Shown here one piece after another: positions 26,339 to 34,647 of a DNA stretch of 64,000 bases. The notes below the pieces were generated by a model, which worked only from the letters and a program-made list of their open reading frames with translations, ran no database searches and was not told where the DNA came from. The translations under genes and the position numbers were made by a program. The stretch is from Salinispora oceanensis (lineage in GTDB: Bacteria > Actinomycetota > Actinomycetes > Mycobacteriales > Micromonosporaceae): positions 3,808,575 to 3,872,574 of the forward strand of contig NZ_KB911579.1 in NCBI RefSeq assembly GCF_000383575.1, in the 5' to 3' direction. Position 1 is the first letter of the stretch; every line of letters starts with the position of its first letter.

Positions 26339-26818
26339 TCACACACGGAGGCCGGCACCACTCCGGAGGTGCTGGCCTCCCGTGGCTCGACAGTAGGGGC
26401 CGGACGGTGAGGTTGTCCGGAAGGCTCGTGCCCTTGTGCTTGGAAGGGACCAGTTGGCCGACGAGACACGCGACTGACGGAGCTTCCGACCGGGCCCAGC
26501 CGTCGGGGACCGCACCAGTCGCATGCCCGCCTCAGAGAGCCGCTGGCTCGTCAGCGTTGTTGTCGGCGTTGCGTGCGAATTCACCCTGGGGGCGAACCCC
26601 GGGACAGGCGCCGTGTCGAGTTCAAGGTCGAAGCGGTTGGCGACGCTATCGAGGTCGGCGTCGATCGAGTTCGATGACTGGTCCTGATTACCCGAACCGA
26701 AGTTCAGGTTCGCGAGTTCGTTGCCTCCGCCAAAGTCGATATTGCCACTGGCGCGCAGGGCGTGTTCCACCAGTTGCGCTGTCCGTTCGATCACGCTCGT
26801 CGCTGCCGTCTTCGTCAT
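26339..26818 (-). CDS. Small Gly/Asn/Asp-rich hypothetical protein
   Basis: A 159-codon frame from an ATG with AAGGAGAGC immediately upstream. The first ~85 residues look genuine: an amphipathic helix (TSVIERTAQLVEHALRAS) then GNIDFGGGNELANLNFGSGN and an Asp-rich stretch. The last ~60 residues are low-complexity Arg/Ser-rich and run through a stem-loop (26343-26381), so the true end may be earlier or the 3' part may be frameshifted. No family recognised. The start lies within the opposite-strand remnant at 26850. Confidence 0.4.
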   Translation of the reverse strand: MTKTAATSVIERTAQLVEHALRASGNIDFGGGNELANLNFGSGNQDQSSNSIDADLDSVANRFDLELDTAPVPGFAPRVNSHATPTTTLTSQRLSEAGMRLVRSPTAGPGRKLRQSRVSSANWSLPSTRARAFRTTSPSGPYCRATGGQHLRSGAGLRV

Positions 26819-26849
26819 GCTCTCCTTGTGCCCCAGGCGCCTGCCAACT

Positions 26850-27281
26850 CGGCAGGTGAACCGAGTGGCGGCCGTCCGGATCACACTGCTGGCCAACCCC
26901 ACCAACCCCACCGCCTATCTGCGCGTGCTGCTGGAGGACGCGCTGACAACCTCGGCCGCGCCACCGCACCCGGCCCGCCGGTGGACCGAACACCGCCGCC
27001 GGATCGTCACCGCCCAGGCCGCCACCGCCGCCACCGCCAACAACGCCACCCGCGAACAGTGGGCGGTCCGCGAGCAGGCCCGCCAGGACGAGCGCGCCGG
27101 GCCCGGCCACAGCCGCCACACCGCCCTCGCCGCGGCACGCGCCGCAGGCCGAGGCGACCACACCGCCGCCCGCACCATCGCCGCAACCGCAACCACGCCG
27201 AAGCCCCGCAGGAACGACGAGGAGTGGCCGCACACCGCACAGCCCGGCCAGGGCATCCCTCCCGGCGGACTCGACCGCTAA
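26850..27281 (+). pseudogene. C-terminal remnant of a mobile-element protein
   Basis: The frame reads RVAAVRITLLANPTNPTAYLRVLLEDAL, then an Ala/Arg-rich coiled region and ends DEEWPHTAQPGQGIPPGGLD. It lacks a plausible N-terminus. The end is repeated at 27547-27613 with near-identical protein (EDWPHTAQPGSGLPAGGLD). NP-x-x-YLR-x-VLE and Arg-rich tails occur in replication or transfer proteins of actinobacterial elements, but the family is not certain. Confidence 0.4.
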
Positions 27282-27287
27282 AGCCAG
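27216..27287 (+). repeat. Coding-tail direct repeat, copy 1
   Basis: About 70 bases encoding a conserved C-terminus ending GGLDR-stop; copy 2 is at 27547-27618. Identity is about 85%. Confidence 0.6.
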
Positions 27288-27414
27288 GGCCACCCAGCTC
27301 GACGCTGTCCGTGCAGAGCTGGCCCGCGTCGATCGGTCGGGTGGGCCGCGGTGACCGCAGGAAGTCGTTGTGTCAGTTACGCCGCCTCCGGCCTAGCCGT
27401 AGTAATCGACCGAA

Positions 27415-27500
27415 AACCAACGGCAGCGCTGGTCAGAGCCCGTTACCGCAGGGCAACGGGTGTCGCTCGTGCCGCCGCTTGACCAGCGTTGCCGTTGGTT
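27415..27500. repeat. Nested 21-bp inverted repeat element
   Basis: The outer arms AACCAACGGCAGCGCTGGTCA (first 20 of 21 shown in finding) and their complement pair at 20 of 21 positions; inside them CCCGTT and AACGGG form a second hairpin. The 86-bp whole resembles a small palindromic element or a structured transposon end. Confidence 0.6.
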
Positions 27501-27546
27501 CCGGGCTGAAAGCTACGACGAGGCCCACCCCGCAGCACCGCACCAC

Positions 27547-27618
27547 CGACGAGGACTGGCCGCACACCGCGCAGCCCGGCTCGGGTCTGCCTGCCGGCGG
27601 ACTCGACCGCTAAAGGCG
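27547..27618 (+). repeat. Coding-tail direct repeat, copy 2
   Basis: Second copy of the ~70-bp word described at 27216. Here it follows no recognisable upstream coding sequence. Confidence 0.6.
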
Positions 27619-27715
27619 GTGGTCTCTCACCTTCACTCGAACCAACAGCACCTCACGGCGCAAACCGAATGTGAGACAGAGCCGAGATTGAAAGCACTCC
27701 CGCAGACCCGCCCGT

Positions 27716-28450
27716 TCATTGGGTGGGTGCTGGGTTCAGCGTATCGCCCGCATAGAAAAAGCTGTCATTTCTTTGTGCGCGCAGCGTCTCAAGGCCCGGC
27801 AGTGCCAACAGTTCATCGATGCAGTTGCGAGTCCCGCCCACGTAGGTGCTGACATGGTCGATGTCGGTACCCACACACCACGCCAGGTCGGCCGGCCACC
27901 ATAGGTTTGCCGATTGGTAGTCGTGATGCTTGAAGCTGGTATCTGCAGCGTCGAGTGCGCCGACAAGGAGCACCATGCTTCGTCCAGGAAGCTCGACCCG
28001 GGATGTTGTCAGATCTCGGACACGTGAATCGCTGAAGCCGTCCCAGCTCGCGTACCAGCAAACCTGCGGCGTGGTCGTTTGGCTTCTCAGCACCGGCAAC
28101 AGAGCGCGAACGATGTCGATGGGCAACGTGCCCATCTCCGGCGCCTCATCCCATACATCAGGTTCGTTTGGGCCGTTCTCAAAGTCCCCGATTCCCACCA
28201 AGTTGGGAAACTGTACTCTCGGATGGATCTGACGACCCGTCGCGCCCGCGATCGTTGCCCATCGAACAGGGGTCCGTAACCTTTCATGTGTGTCGGCATA
28301 CGCGGGATGCAAAATGCGGGCGTAGGAGTCAAACAAGGGCGACACCATGGACTCGACGATACCTGAAGAAGCGGAGTATAGCGCTCGAAGTAATGGCTCA
28401 GCCGACTCGGCACTCTCCGCGAGCCGAATGCCGGACGAGTCGGAGCTCAT
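27716..28450 (-). CDS. Hypothetical cytosolic protein, last gene of a three-gene unit
   Basis: 244 residues from an ATG with GAGGTGGGA upstream. No signal peptide. Middle: PVRWATIAGATGRQIHPRVQ, then PTS-like DFENGPNEPDVWDEAPEMG and a Trp-rich LWWPADLAWCVGTDIDHV near the C-terminus. The mixture resembles SMI1/KNR4-like or immunity-type proteins in composition only; I do not recognise the family. It follows the lipoprotein gene by 10 bases. Confidence 0.6.
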   Translation of the reverse strand: MSSDSSGIRLAESAESAEPLLRALYSASSGIVESMVSPLFDSYARILHPAYADTHERLRTPVRWATIAGATGRQIHPRVQFPNLVGIGDFENGPNEPDVWDEAPEMGTLPIDIVRALLPVLRSQTTTPQVCWYASWDGFSDSRVRDLTTSRVELPGRSMVLLVGALDAADTSFKHHDYQSANLWWPADLAWCVGTDIDHVSTYVGGTRNCIDELLALPGLETLRAQRNDSFFYAGDTLNPAPTQ

Positions 28451-28460
28451 GCTTCCCACC

Positions 28461-29114
28461 TCACCCTTCCTTGACATGGAATGCCCAGGATACCTGGAAA
28501 TCTGCCGCATTGGCGTCGGACGCAGGGGGCAAGGTGGATCCGGCGGCAGCGGCAAGCCATGTCGCCTGGACAATAAAGTAGCCGGCGAACTCCTTTCCGG
28601 TAGGCAGGACGGAGAAGCCGTCACTGGTTCTGATCAACTTGCAGGTCGTGTTGTCGACCGTACAGATTGTTTCATCAGCGGTTTCCTGATCCGGTATGCC
28701 GCTCCCATCGACTGCTGGATACCGGTAGAAGAGCACTCGTTGTGGCATGCTGACCTCGGCAACTTCCACCGACCAACCAGCCGGATCGGAGCCCGCGACG
28801 ACCGGCCACTCGACACTCTTACCCGGCCTTCTCGTCGACACCCGAGCCGATGGCCAGTCGAACGCGACCGTCAGTGGCCGGATCGACTGCACCCCAGAAA
28901 TGATGTTCGCTATCGGCGGCTCGACCGGTGGCTGGCCCCATAGGCGCATACCGGAACCACCTGGCATTTTCGATATGCTCGTCTTTGGCTCGCGTGCGGC
29001 AGGGGCGGCGGATACCGGCTCCCGTGGTCCACAGCCGGCTGCGGACGCGACCGCCGTTACGAGAACGGCTGCTACGGCGGTCGCACGCAGCGATCTCCTA
29101 GTTATTAGCACCAC
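28461..29114 (-). CDS. Putative lipoprotein, unknown function
   Basis: 217 residues from a GTG at 29114, inside the end of the upstream gene. The N-terminus RRSLRATAVAAVLVTAVASA followed by AGC is a twin-Arg-like or lipoprotein signal with Cys ~28. The rest has no recognised domain; a Cys pair (ICTVDNTTCKL) may form a disulfide. An AGGAG lies just inside the frame, so a later start is possible though no good codon follows. Confidence 0.6.
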   Translation of the reverse strand: MVLITRRSLRATAVAAVLVTAVASAAGCGPREPVSAAPAAREPKTSISKMPGGSGMRLWGQPPVEPPIANIISGVQSIRPLTVAFDWPSARVSTRRPGKSVEWPVVAGSDPAGWSVEVAEVSMPQRVLFYRYPAVDGSGIPDQETADETICTVDNTTCKLIRTSDGFSVLPTGKEFAGYFIVQATWLAAAAGSTLPPASDANAADFQVSWAFHVKEG

Positions 29115-29634
29115 AGGTTATTTCGGAATCATTCTGCTCGTAAGCCGCCGCGGTGTAGGTCCTGCCAGCGATGACGGCTACGCCGCGACCTTCGGTGCGC
29201 CAGCGATGCCTGCTGCCGTAGTCGCAGTTGACGGCGACCGTCACTCGAACGATGTCCTTCGCGCCCGAATTCGATGCGCTGCCGCGCTTTTCCCAGCCGA
29301 ACCAACGGCTCCGGTAGCTGACGGCGGACAGCTGATTGCTCTGGACTGGAAGAATTTTACAGAATGATTCGACACGGGTGTGGATCTGATTGTTCGTCGT
29401 CCAAGATGGATGTGGGCGATCGACTCTAACGCCACAATTTTCGGCTACCGCCGCCGAAATGCCGAATTCGCCGAGAGTCACGGAATAGTCGGCTTCCCCG
29501 CGTGCCGAGATGGCGGTAGCAGCATCGGCTTGCGCTTCTGAAGTGTCTGCCAATGCCGCAGACGGCGATGCTGCCATGGCTCCACATATTCCGACAGCTA
29601 TGCCGGCCATTAAGCTCCTTTTGAAATGACGCAT
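29098..29634 (-). CDS. Secreted protein, unknown function
   Basis: 178 residues with a clear Sec signal (KRSLMAGIAVGICGAMAAS, cleavage near ALA-DTS). The mature part has four Cys (NCGVRVDRP, SFCKILP, NCDYGSRH, ITCGANN), likely two disulfides, and a Trp/Arg-rich core. First gene of the three-gene unit, with its promoter in 29635-29700. No family recognised. Confidence 0.6.
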   Translation of the reverse strand: MRHFKRSLMAGIAVGICGAMAASPSAALADTSEAQADAATAISARGEADYSVTLGEFGISAAVAENCGVRVDRPHPSWTTNNQIHTRVESFCKILPVQSNQLSAVSYRSRWFGWEKRGSASNSGAKDIVRVTVAVNCDYGSRHRWRTEGRGVAVIAGRTYTAAAYEQNDSEITCGANN

Positions 29635-29923
29635 CTGCGTGTCTCCCTTCTGGTTCGGCCATAAAGTATCGACCGCATCGGACGATCGGCAAACTTGGAT
29701 GCGCGATAGCCTTGACCGTATCGTTTTCTGCCTCAGTGCGGTGCCCCAAATCCGGACATAATAGACACATTCGGGGTTGGGATCGAGACCGGCAAGATCA
29801 CCTATCCAGGTTGTCCCTGTTTAGGGCGCGGAGGCCAGGCGGTGGTGCGGGCACGGGGTGTTTATGCGCCTTGGCGGCGCGTGGCCCGGCCCTTGGCGGG
29901 CCGGGTGTCGGTGGCCGGCAGGG
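29635..29923. other. Intergenic stretch upstream of the tandem repeats
   Basis: Holds the promoter of the secreted-protein operon (minus strand) and Gly/Ala-coding sequence on the plus strand without a supported start. An imperfect GC-rich hairpin (GGCCCGGCCC/GGCGGGCC) lies at 29884-29903. Confidence 0.4.
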
Positions 29924-30079
29924 CTTCGCCTGGCGGCTTCGCCTGGCGGCTTCGCCTGGCGGCTTCGCCTGGCGGCTTCGCCTGGCGGCTTCGCCTGGCG
30001 GCTTCGCCTGGCGGCTTCGCCTGGCGGCTTCGCCTGGCGGCTTCGCCTGGCGGCTTCGCCTGGCGGCTTCGCCTGGCGG
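29924..30079 (+). repeat. Twelve perfect tandem copies of a 13-bp unit
   Basis: CTTCGCCTGGCGG is repeated 12 times without a mismatch, followed by a degenerate 13th copy. The 13-base unit is out of phase with codons, so the open frames across it repeat every 13 residues; they are by-products. The position, 160 bases before the oriT-like hairpin of the mobilisation module, suggests an iteron or transfer-associated repeat. Confidence 0.9.
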
Positions 30080-30195
30080 CTTGCCTTGACCTACCCGCCG
30101 TCGCCGCCCGTGCCAGCCACCGACGTTGCTGCTGCTCGACGGCTGTGGGTGGTTGCTCTGGTCGTACGGGCGGCGGGCCGTTCCGGTTGGGCATG

Positions 30196-30225
30196 GCCGT
30201 GAGCAGCAGAGCCGTGAGCAGCAGA
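30196..30225 (+). repeat. Two tandem 15-bp copies next to the oriT-like hairpin
   Basis: GCCGTGAGCAGCAGA occurs twice head-to-tail, then a partial third copy (GCAGAGCGA), ending 15 bases before the hairpin at 30240. Accessory-protein binding repeats beside a nick site have this arrangement. Confidence 0.6.
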
Positions 30226-30239
30226 GCAGAGCGAGCTGT

Positions 30240-30294
30240 GCACCGAGGGACGCTTATTTTGGCGCTGGCGCGCCTCATAAGCGCCCCTCGGTGC
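30240..30294. other. Candidate origin of transfer (oriT) hairpin
   Basis: The arms GCACCGAGGGACGCTTAT and ATAAGCGCCCCTCGGTGC pair at 17 of 18 positions around a 19-base loop. It stands 177 bases upstream of mobC. The right arm TAAGCGCCCC resembles the TAAGTGCGCCCT nick region of IncQ-type oriTs, a similarity recalled rather than aligned. Confidence 0.5.
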
Positions 30295-30470
30295 GGCTCG
30301 CCTGCTCCCGTTGGTCGCAGGGGCGGCTGCTCGCGTTGCTCGCTGCCGGCCCGGACGCGGTGCGTCCGGGCGGTGTGGGTGTGTTGGTGGGGTTGCTGTG
30401 GGTGGTGGGGTGTGGACACCATTACCGGCTGACGCGTGCGGGGTCATCGTGCGTTGGCGGGGAGGGCTGT

Positions 30471-31013
30471 GTGAGTCGTGGGGATCCGAAGAACAAGCGG
30501 ACTCGGGATGTGCGGGTGCGGTTGACGCCGGCGGAGTGGCAGGTGTGGGACGCGGCTCGGGAGGGTTCGGGTCGGCGGGAGATGGGGGCGTGGCTGCGGG
30601 CGTTGGTGACGGCTGTGTTGACGGGGACCAACCCGGGTCGGCGGCCGGGGGATTTGCCGCGGGTGTCGGTGCCGGAAGTGAATCGGGCGGCCGTCGACGA
30701 GTTGCGCAGGATCGGGAACAACCTGAACCAGCTGGCGCATGTGGCGAATGCTGAGCGGCGCCTGGGCGACGTTGAGGAGTTGCGTCGGGTGTTGGGTGAG
30801 GTGGAGGACGCGTTGCGTTTGGTGCGTGGGCAGCGTCCGCCGCGGGTGGTGCCGTTGCCGCGTGCCGGTGATGGTGCGGAGGTGGAGCAGGCGGTGGTGG
30901 GTACGTCGTCGGGGACGGCGGCGGAGCGGGCGGCGGCGGTGTTGGCGCGGGTGCGTGGTGGTCAGGAGGGGGTGGAGTCGCCGCGGCGGCGGTGGTTTGG
31001 TGGCCGGTCGTGA
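30471..31013 (+). CDS. mobC: Relaxosome accessory protein, MobC-like
   Basis: 180 residues from a GTG with GGGGAGGG upstream. RDVRVRLTPAEWQVWDAA is the ribbon-helix-helix-like start and ELRRIGNNLNQLAHVAN (residues ~78-94) is the MobC family core. It helps open DNA at oriT for the relaxase. The stop overlaps the relaxase GTG (GTGA). Confidence 0.8.
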   Translation: MSRGDPKNKRTRDVRVRLTPAEWQVWDAAREGSGRREMGAWLRALVTAVLTGTNPGRRPGDLPRVSVPEVNRAAVDELRRIGNNLNQLAHVANAERRLGDVEELRRVLGEVEDALRLVRGQRPPRVVPLPRAGDGAEVEQAVVGTSSGTAAERAAAVLARVRGGQEGVESPRRRWFGGRS

Positions 31014-32044
31014 TCGGCAACATCACGCGTGGTGGTGGTTTTGGTGGGTTGGGTCGGTACCTGTACGCGACGGGTCGGCACCACGAGGCGCATGTGGACC
31101 CGAGGGTGGTCGCCAGCGAGAACGTGATGCGTGATGACTCGCGGCAGTGGCGGCCGTGGGTGGCGGATATGCAGTGGTGCGCCGATCAGCGGCCGGAGGT
31201 GGCGCGGCCGGTGTGGCACTGCTCGATGCGCGCGGCGCCTGAGGACCGGGTCATGTCGGATGCCGAGTGGGGGCAGATTGCTCGGGAGCACGCCGACCGG
31301 ATGGGGCTGGGTGAGTATCCGTGGGTGGCGGTGCGGCACGGCGATGACCACATTCACCTTGTGGCGTGCCGGGTGAATGGTGATGGGCAGCTGTGGCGTG
31401 ACAGCGACGACAAGCAGCGCAGTAAGGAGTCGATGCGTGAGGTGGAGCGGCGGCATGGTTTGACCCGGCTGACCGGTGAGCGGGAGACGTCGCGGTTGGC
31501 GGCGGTGACGAAGTCGGAGCGGGAACGCGGTAGACGGCTGGGGCGTGATCCGGAGCGGGCGCAGCTGCGTGAGGCGATGCATGAGGCGAGGGCCGCCGCT
31601 GGCCGCCGCGGGCCGGCTGGGTTCGAGGTCGAGTTGGATCGGCGTGGGGTGCTGCATCGGGCGAACACCACCGCCGATGGGATGCGGGTGCGTGGCTACA
31701 GCGTGAGCCGGCCGGGCTGGGTCGACGCCGCCGGTGAGCAGGTGTGGGTGAAGGCGTCTGAGGTTGACCGCAAGTTGTCGTGGTCGAAGCTGCGTGAGCA
31801 GTTGGGTAGTGACCGGTCGGCGAACGCGTCGGCGATCGAGGCGGCGCGCACGATCGGGAAGGGCTACCCGTCCCGGGACGAGGCCGGGTCGCGGCGAAGC
31901 GCCGCGTTGGCCGCGGAGTCACCGGTGGTGTCGCGGGCCGATGCGGGCCGGTCGGCGCAGGACGAGGCCGCGGCGCGGCTGGCCCGGATCCGAGATCAGC
32001 AGCGGCGTGCCGAGCAGGAACGAGGGCGGGGGATGAGTCGGTGA
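31010..32044 (+). CDS. Conjugative relaxase (MOB family nuclease)
   Basis: 344 residues. GGGFGGLGRYLYATGR holds the likely catalytic Tyr (17 or 19), HCSMRAAPEDRVMSD is motif II and VRHGDDHIHLVACRV is the metal-binding His motif III. It nicks oriT and leads the strand through the coupling channel. At ~340 residues it is short for a relaxase (450-600 is common), and the C-terminal half is Arg/Ala-rich helix rather than a primase or helicase. Four-base overlaps with both neighbours. Confidence 0.82.
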   Translation: MIGNITRGGGFGGLGRYLYATGRHHEAHVDPRVVASENVMRDDSRQWRPWVADMQWCADQRPEVARPVWHCSMRAAPEDRVMSDAEWGQIAREHADRMGLGEYPWVAVRHGDDHIHLVACRVNGDGQLWRDSDDKQRSKESMREVERRHGLTRLTGERETSRLAAVTKSERERGRRLGRDPERAQLREAMHEARAAAGRRGPAGFEVELDRRGVLHRANTTADGMRVRGYSVSRPGWVDAAGEQVWVKASEVDRKLSWSKLREQLGSDRSANASAIEAARTIGKGYPSRDEAGSRRSAALAAESPVVSRADAGRSAQDEAAARLARIRDQQRRAEQERGRGMSR

Positions 32045-34317
32045 GTGGGTGGGGGCCGCAGCCGGTGGTCGTGGCGCATCTGCCCGGCCGGGGTGGACCG
32101 GCCGGCGGGGTGTACTGGGTGGTCGGGGCGTTTCTGCTGGTGCCGGCCGGGATCGTGTCCTGCGGTGGCGCGTTGATGGCGTTGATGTCGCGTGGGGGCT
32201 ACTGCTCGCCGCAGCAGTACAACGCGGAGTTGTGCGCGGACAACCAGCGGATGGCGGCGCTGGGGTGGGGGCTGGTCATCACGGTCAACATGGTGACCGC
32301 GCTGGCCGCGTTGACCGTGGGGATTGTGGAGCAGCGCCAGGGGGCGCCGTTCGCCCATGGGCGGATCGGGTCACTGATCGCGATCGGGTTGTTGTGGCCG
32401 GTGGTCCTGGTCGTCTACGCCGCCGGCCGCGGGATCGGGCGCGTGGTGCCGGCCCGCCGGGTGCGGTCCGGGCCGCGTACAGGTACGCACTGGCTGGTGG
32501 CGGGCGGGTTGATGCCGCTGCTCGCCATCGGATTCGCTGTGGCGTTATGGCTTGATGAGGTGGGCGGGGAGTGCGCCCGCCGCCACCAGGTCGCCAACGA
32601 GTTGATCGGTGATGGCCCGTGTGACGTCCCCCAAGCGTGGGAGTTGCTGCTGGTGTTGACGATATGGGCGCTGTGGTTGGTCACCGCCGTCGTCGGCCTG
32701 GTCCTGGGCGTGGTCGAGGGCCGCCGCCGGAGGCGGTTCGCCCACGGCCGGTGGGTGGCGGCCGTGGTGGTGGGGGTCTGCTCACCGCCGGCGATCGTCG
32801 GGTACGCGATTGGCTACGGCATCGGCCGGGCGATACCGGCCGCAGCGGCCACCAGGCCGCCGCCGGCGGCGCCGGCGCCGGCGTCACCGACGGATGCGTT
32901 GCTGAACAATCTGATCCGCGCCCGCGACCCGTTGCAGGTCATCGACGCGATGGCCGCGCCGGGTGGCGGGCACCTCGGCTGGGACGGCGGCTACTACGTC
33001 GGCGCTAACCCCCGTGGTGGAGTGCTGGTCATCGGCCCGCCCGGGTCCGGTAAGACGTCAGCGGCCATCATCCCGTCGGTGATCGTGGCCCCGGGGGCGT
33101 GCGTGTCGACGTCGATCAAAGACGACGTGATGACCGCGACCGCCGGTGTGCGGATGCTGCGCGGCACCGTGTGGCACTTCGACCCCGGCGGCGCCCCGAC
33201 CTCTATCGCGGGTGTCACCACGGCCCGCTGGTCACCGCTGGCCGCCGTGGCCAGCTGGGACGACGCGCGGCGGATCGCCTCGCGGATGGCCGAGCCGGCT
33301 CGCGGTAGCGAAGACCAGGCCCACTGGGTCGACCGGGCCCGGGACTGGCTGGAGGTGCTGCTCTACGCCGCGCGTCTGCGCGGTGAGCAGATCGCCACCG
33401 TCGCTGACTGGGCGCACAACGCCGCCGCCGACGACGTGGCCCACCCCGTGCTCGCCGCGCTCATCGCCGCCCAGGACGCCGGTGACACCGGTGCCGGGAT
33501 CGCCGCCCGCCAGCTGGAAGGGCTACTGACCATCCCTGACCGTGAACGCGGATCGGTGCTGTCAACCCTGACCCGGCTACTACGCGTCTACGGCTCCACC
33601 GCCGCCCGCGCCGTCGGGCAGGACCCGACCTTCGACCCCGCCGCGTTCGTCCGCAGCCAGGACACGCTGTTCATTACCGCCAGCCCCGACAAACAGCACG
33701 AGTACGCGCCGCTTATCGCCGGTCTCCTCGAGGAAATCCGGCTCGCCACCTACGCCCGGCACCGCGCCGCAGCCGCCGGCGTCGAGCCGGCCCGCCCCCA
33801 CGTCACGTTCGTGCTCGACGAGGCGAACAACACCGCCCCCATCCCCCTACCGGCGATCATCAGCGAGGCCGGCGGCCAGTCGCTGCACGTCATCGTCGGC
33901 GTTCAGGACCTCTCCCGCGCCCGCGCCCGCTGGGGCAAAGAAGCCGACGGCTTCCTCACCCTGTTCCCCACCAAGATGGTCCTGCGTGGAGTCGTCGAGC
34001 CCTACACCCTCGATGCGCTGTCCAACGCCGCCGGCGAGTACGACCGGCAGATGATCGGCTTCAGCGAGTCCACCGCCTACGTCGGGCAGTACTCCACACC
34101 GATCCACCAGACCAACCCGTCGTACTCCACCCAACGGCAAAAAGTCCTTCACCAAGGCGACATCGCTGACCTGCCCGACGGACACGCCCTGATCTGGGAA
34201 GGCGCTCGCTGGCGACTCATCCACATCGGCATGCACTGGCAGCACCCCGCCTGGGGCGTCGTCATCGACTGGGGCAACTGGCAACGCGAACAAGCCCACC
34301 AACCCGCAACCATCTGA
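32041..34317 (+). CDS. VirD4/TraG-like type IV coupling protein
   Basis: 758 residues. Several membrane segments in the first ~290 residues, then the ATPase: Walker A VIGPPGSGKTSAAI (~328-341), Walker B TFVLDEANNT (~588-597), and the arginine-type region GVQDLSRARARWGKEA. It links the relaxosome to the secretion channel. No VirB4 or channel genes were found, so the element would be mobilisable rather than self-transmissible, unless they lie elsewhere. Confidence 0.82.
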   Translation: MSGWGPQPVVVAHLPGRGGPAGGVYWVVGAFLLVPAGIVSCGGALMALMSRGGYCSPQQYNAELCADNQRMAALGWGLVITVNMVTALAALTVGIVEQRQGAPFAHGRIGSLIAIGLLWPVVLVVYAAGRGIGRVVPARRVRSGPRTGTHWLVAGGLMPLLAIGFAVALWLDEVGGECARRHQVANELIGDGPCDVPQAWELLLVLTIWALWLVTAVVGLVLGVVEGRRRRRFAHGRWVAAVVVGVCSPPAIVGYAIGYGIGRAIPAAAATRPPPAAPAPASPTDALLNNLIRARDPLQVIDAMAAPGGGHLGWDGGYYVGANPRGGVLVIGPPGSGKTSAAIIPSVIVAPGACVSTSIKDDVMTATAGVRMLRGTVWHFDPGGAPTSIAGVTTARWSPLAAVASWDDARRIASRMAEPARGSEDQAHWVDRARDWLEVLLYAARLRGEQIATVADWAHNAAADDVAHPVLAALIAAQDAGDTGAGIAARQLEGLLTIPDRERGSVLSTLTRLLRVYGSTAARAVGQDPTFDPAAFVRSQDTLFITASPDKQHEYAPLIAGLLEEIRLATYARHRAAAAGVEPARPHVTFVLDEANNTAPIPLPAIISEAGGQSLHVIVGVQDLSRARARWGKEADGFLTLFPTKMVLRGVVEPYTLDALSNAAGEYDRQMIGFSESTAYVGQYSTPIHQTNPSYSTQRQKVLHQGDIADLPDGHALIWEGARWRLIHIGMHWQHPAWGVVIDWGNWQREQAHQPATI

Positions 34318-34647
34318 CGGCCGTGACGGGCGCCTCGCGTACCCGACCACCATCGTGCCCCCGGCGCCCGCCGCCCCGACCCTTCGGGCCGGGCCACCGC
34401 ACACCAGAACCCAGCAAGCTACGTGACCAGCGTTAGCGGCAGCGCTACCGGCGTTAGCGGCAGCGTGACCGGTTGACCCACCACGGCCTCTTCAGAGCGG
34501 CGAATGGATGCACCTCTACTGGAACCTCGGACGTGCGCGGGCGGGAGCGTACTTTGCCGGTGGCGGGCGGTGAGAGTACTCGATCTACGGCTGACCCCTT
34601 GTGTCTGTGTGCGTGTTGCTACCCTGCGTCGCTGGGGAGGTTAGCTC
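34318..34647. other. Intergenic stretch with two 21-bp repeats
   Basis: No gene supported. The word GCGTTAGCGGCAGCG occurs at 34430 and 34451, 21 bases apart, in the arrangement GTGACC-AGCGTTAGCGG ... GCGTTAGCGG-GTGACC. The promoter of the next operon must also lie here. Confidence 0.6.

Larger units (their letters stand above)
27282..27715. other. Intergenic stretch with stem-loop element and second repeat copy
   Basis: No gene with a plausible start was found here. It holds the nested inverted repeat at 27415-27500, the second copy of the C-terminal coding tail at 27547-27618 and a low-information segment before the minus-strand gene ending at 27716. Confidence 0.5.

Noticed and set aside
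26721..26849. N-terminal extension of the plus-strand mobile remnant
   Set aside because: It covers the AAGGAG start of the opposite-strand small gene and shows no relation to the Arg-rich remnant.
29924..30079. Possible CRISPR array
   Set aside because: Copies are contiguous 13-bp units with no spacers and no cas genes.
29842..30432. Long plus- and minus-strand frames over the 13-bp repeats
   Set aside because: The 13-bp unit creates repeated peptides in all frames; no start signals, and the repeat unit is not a multiple of three.
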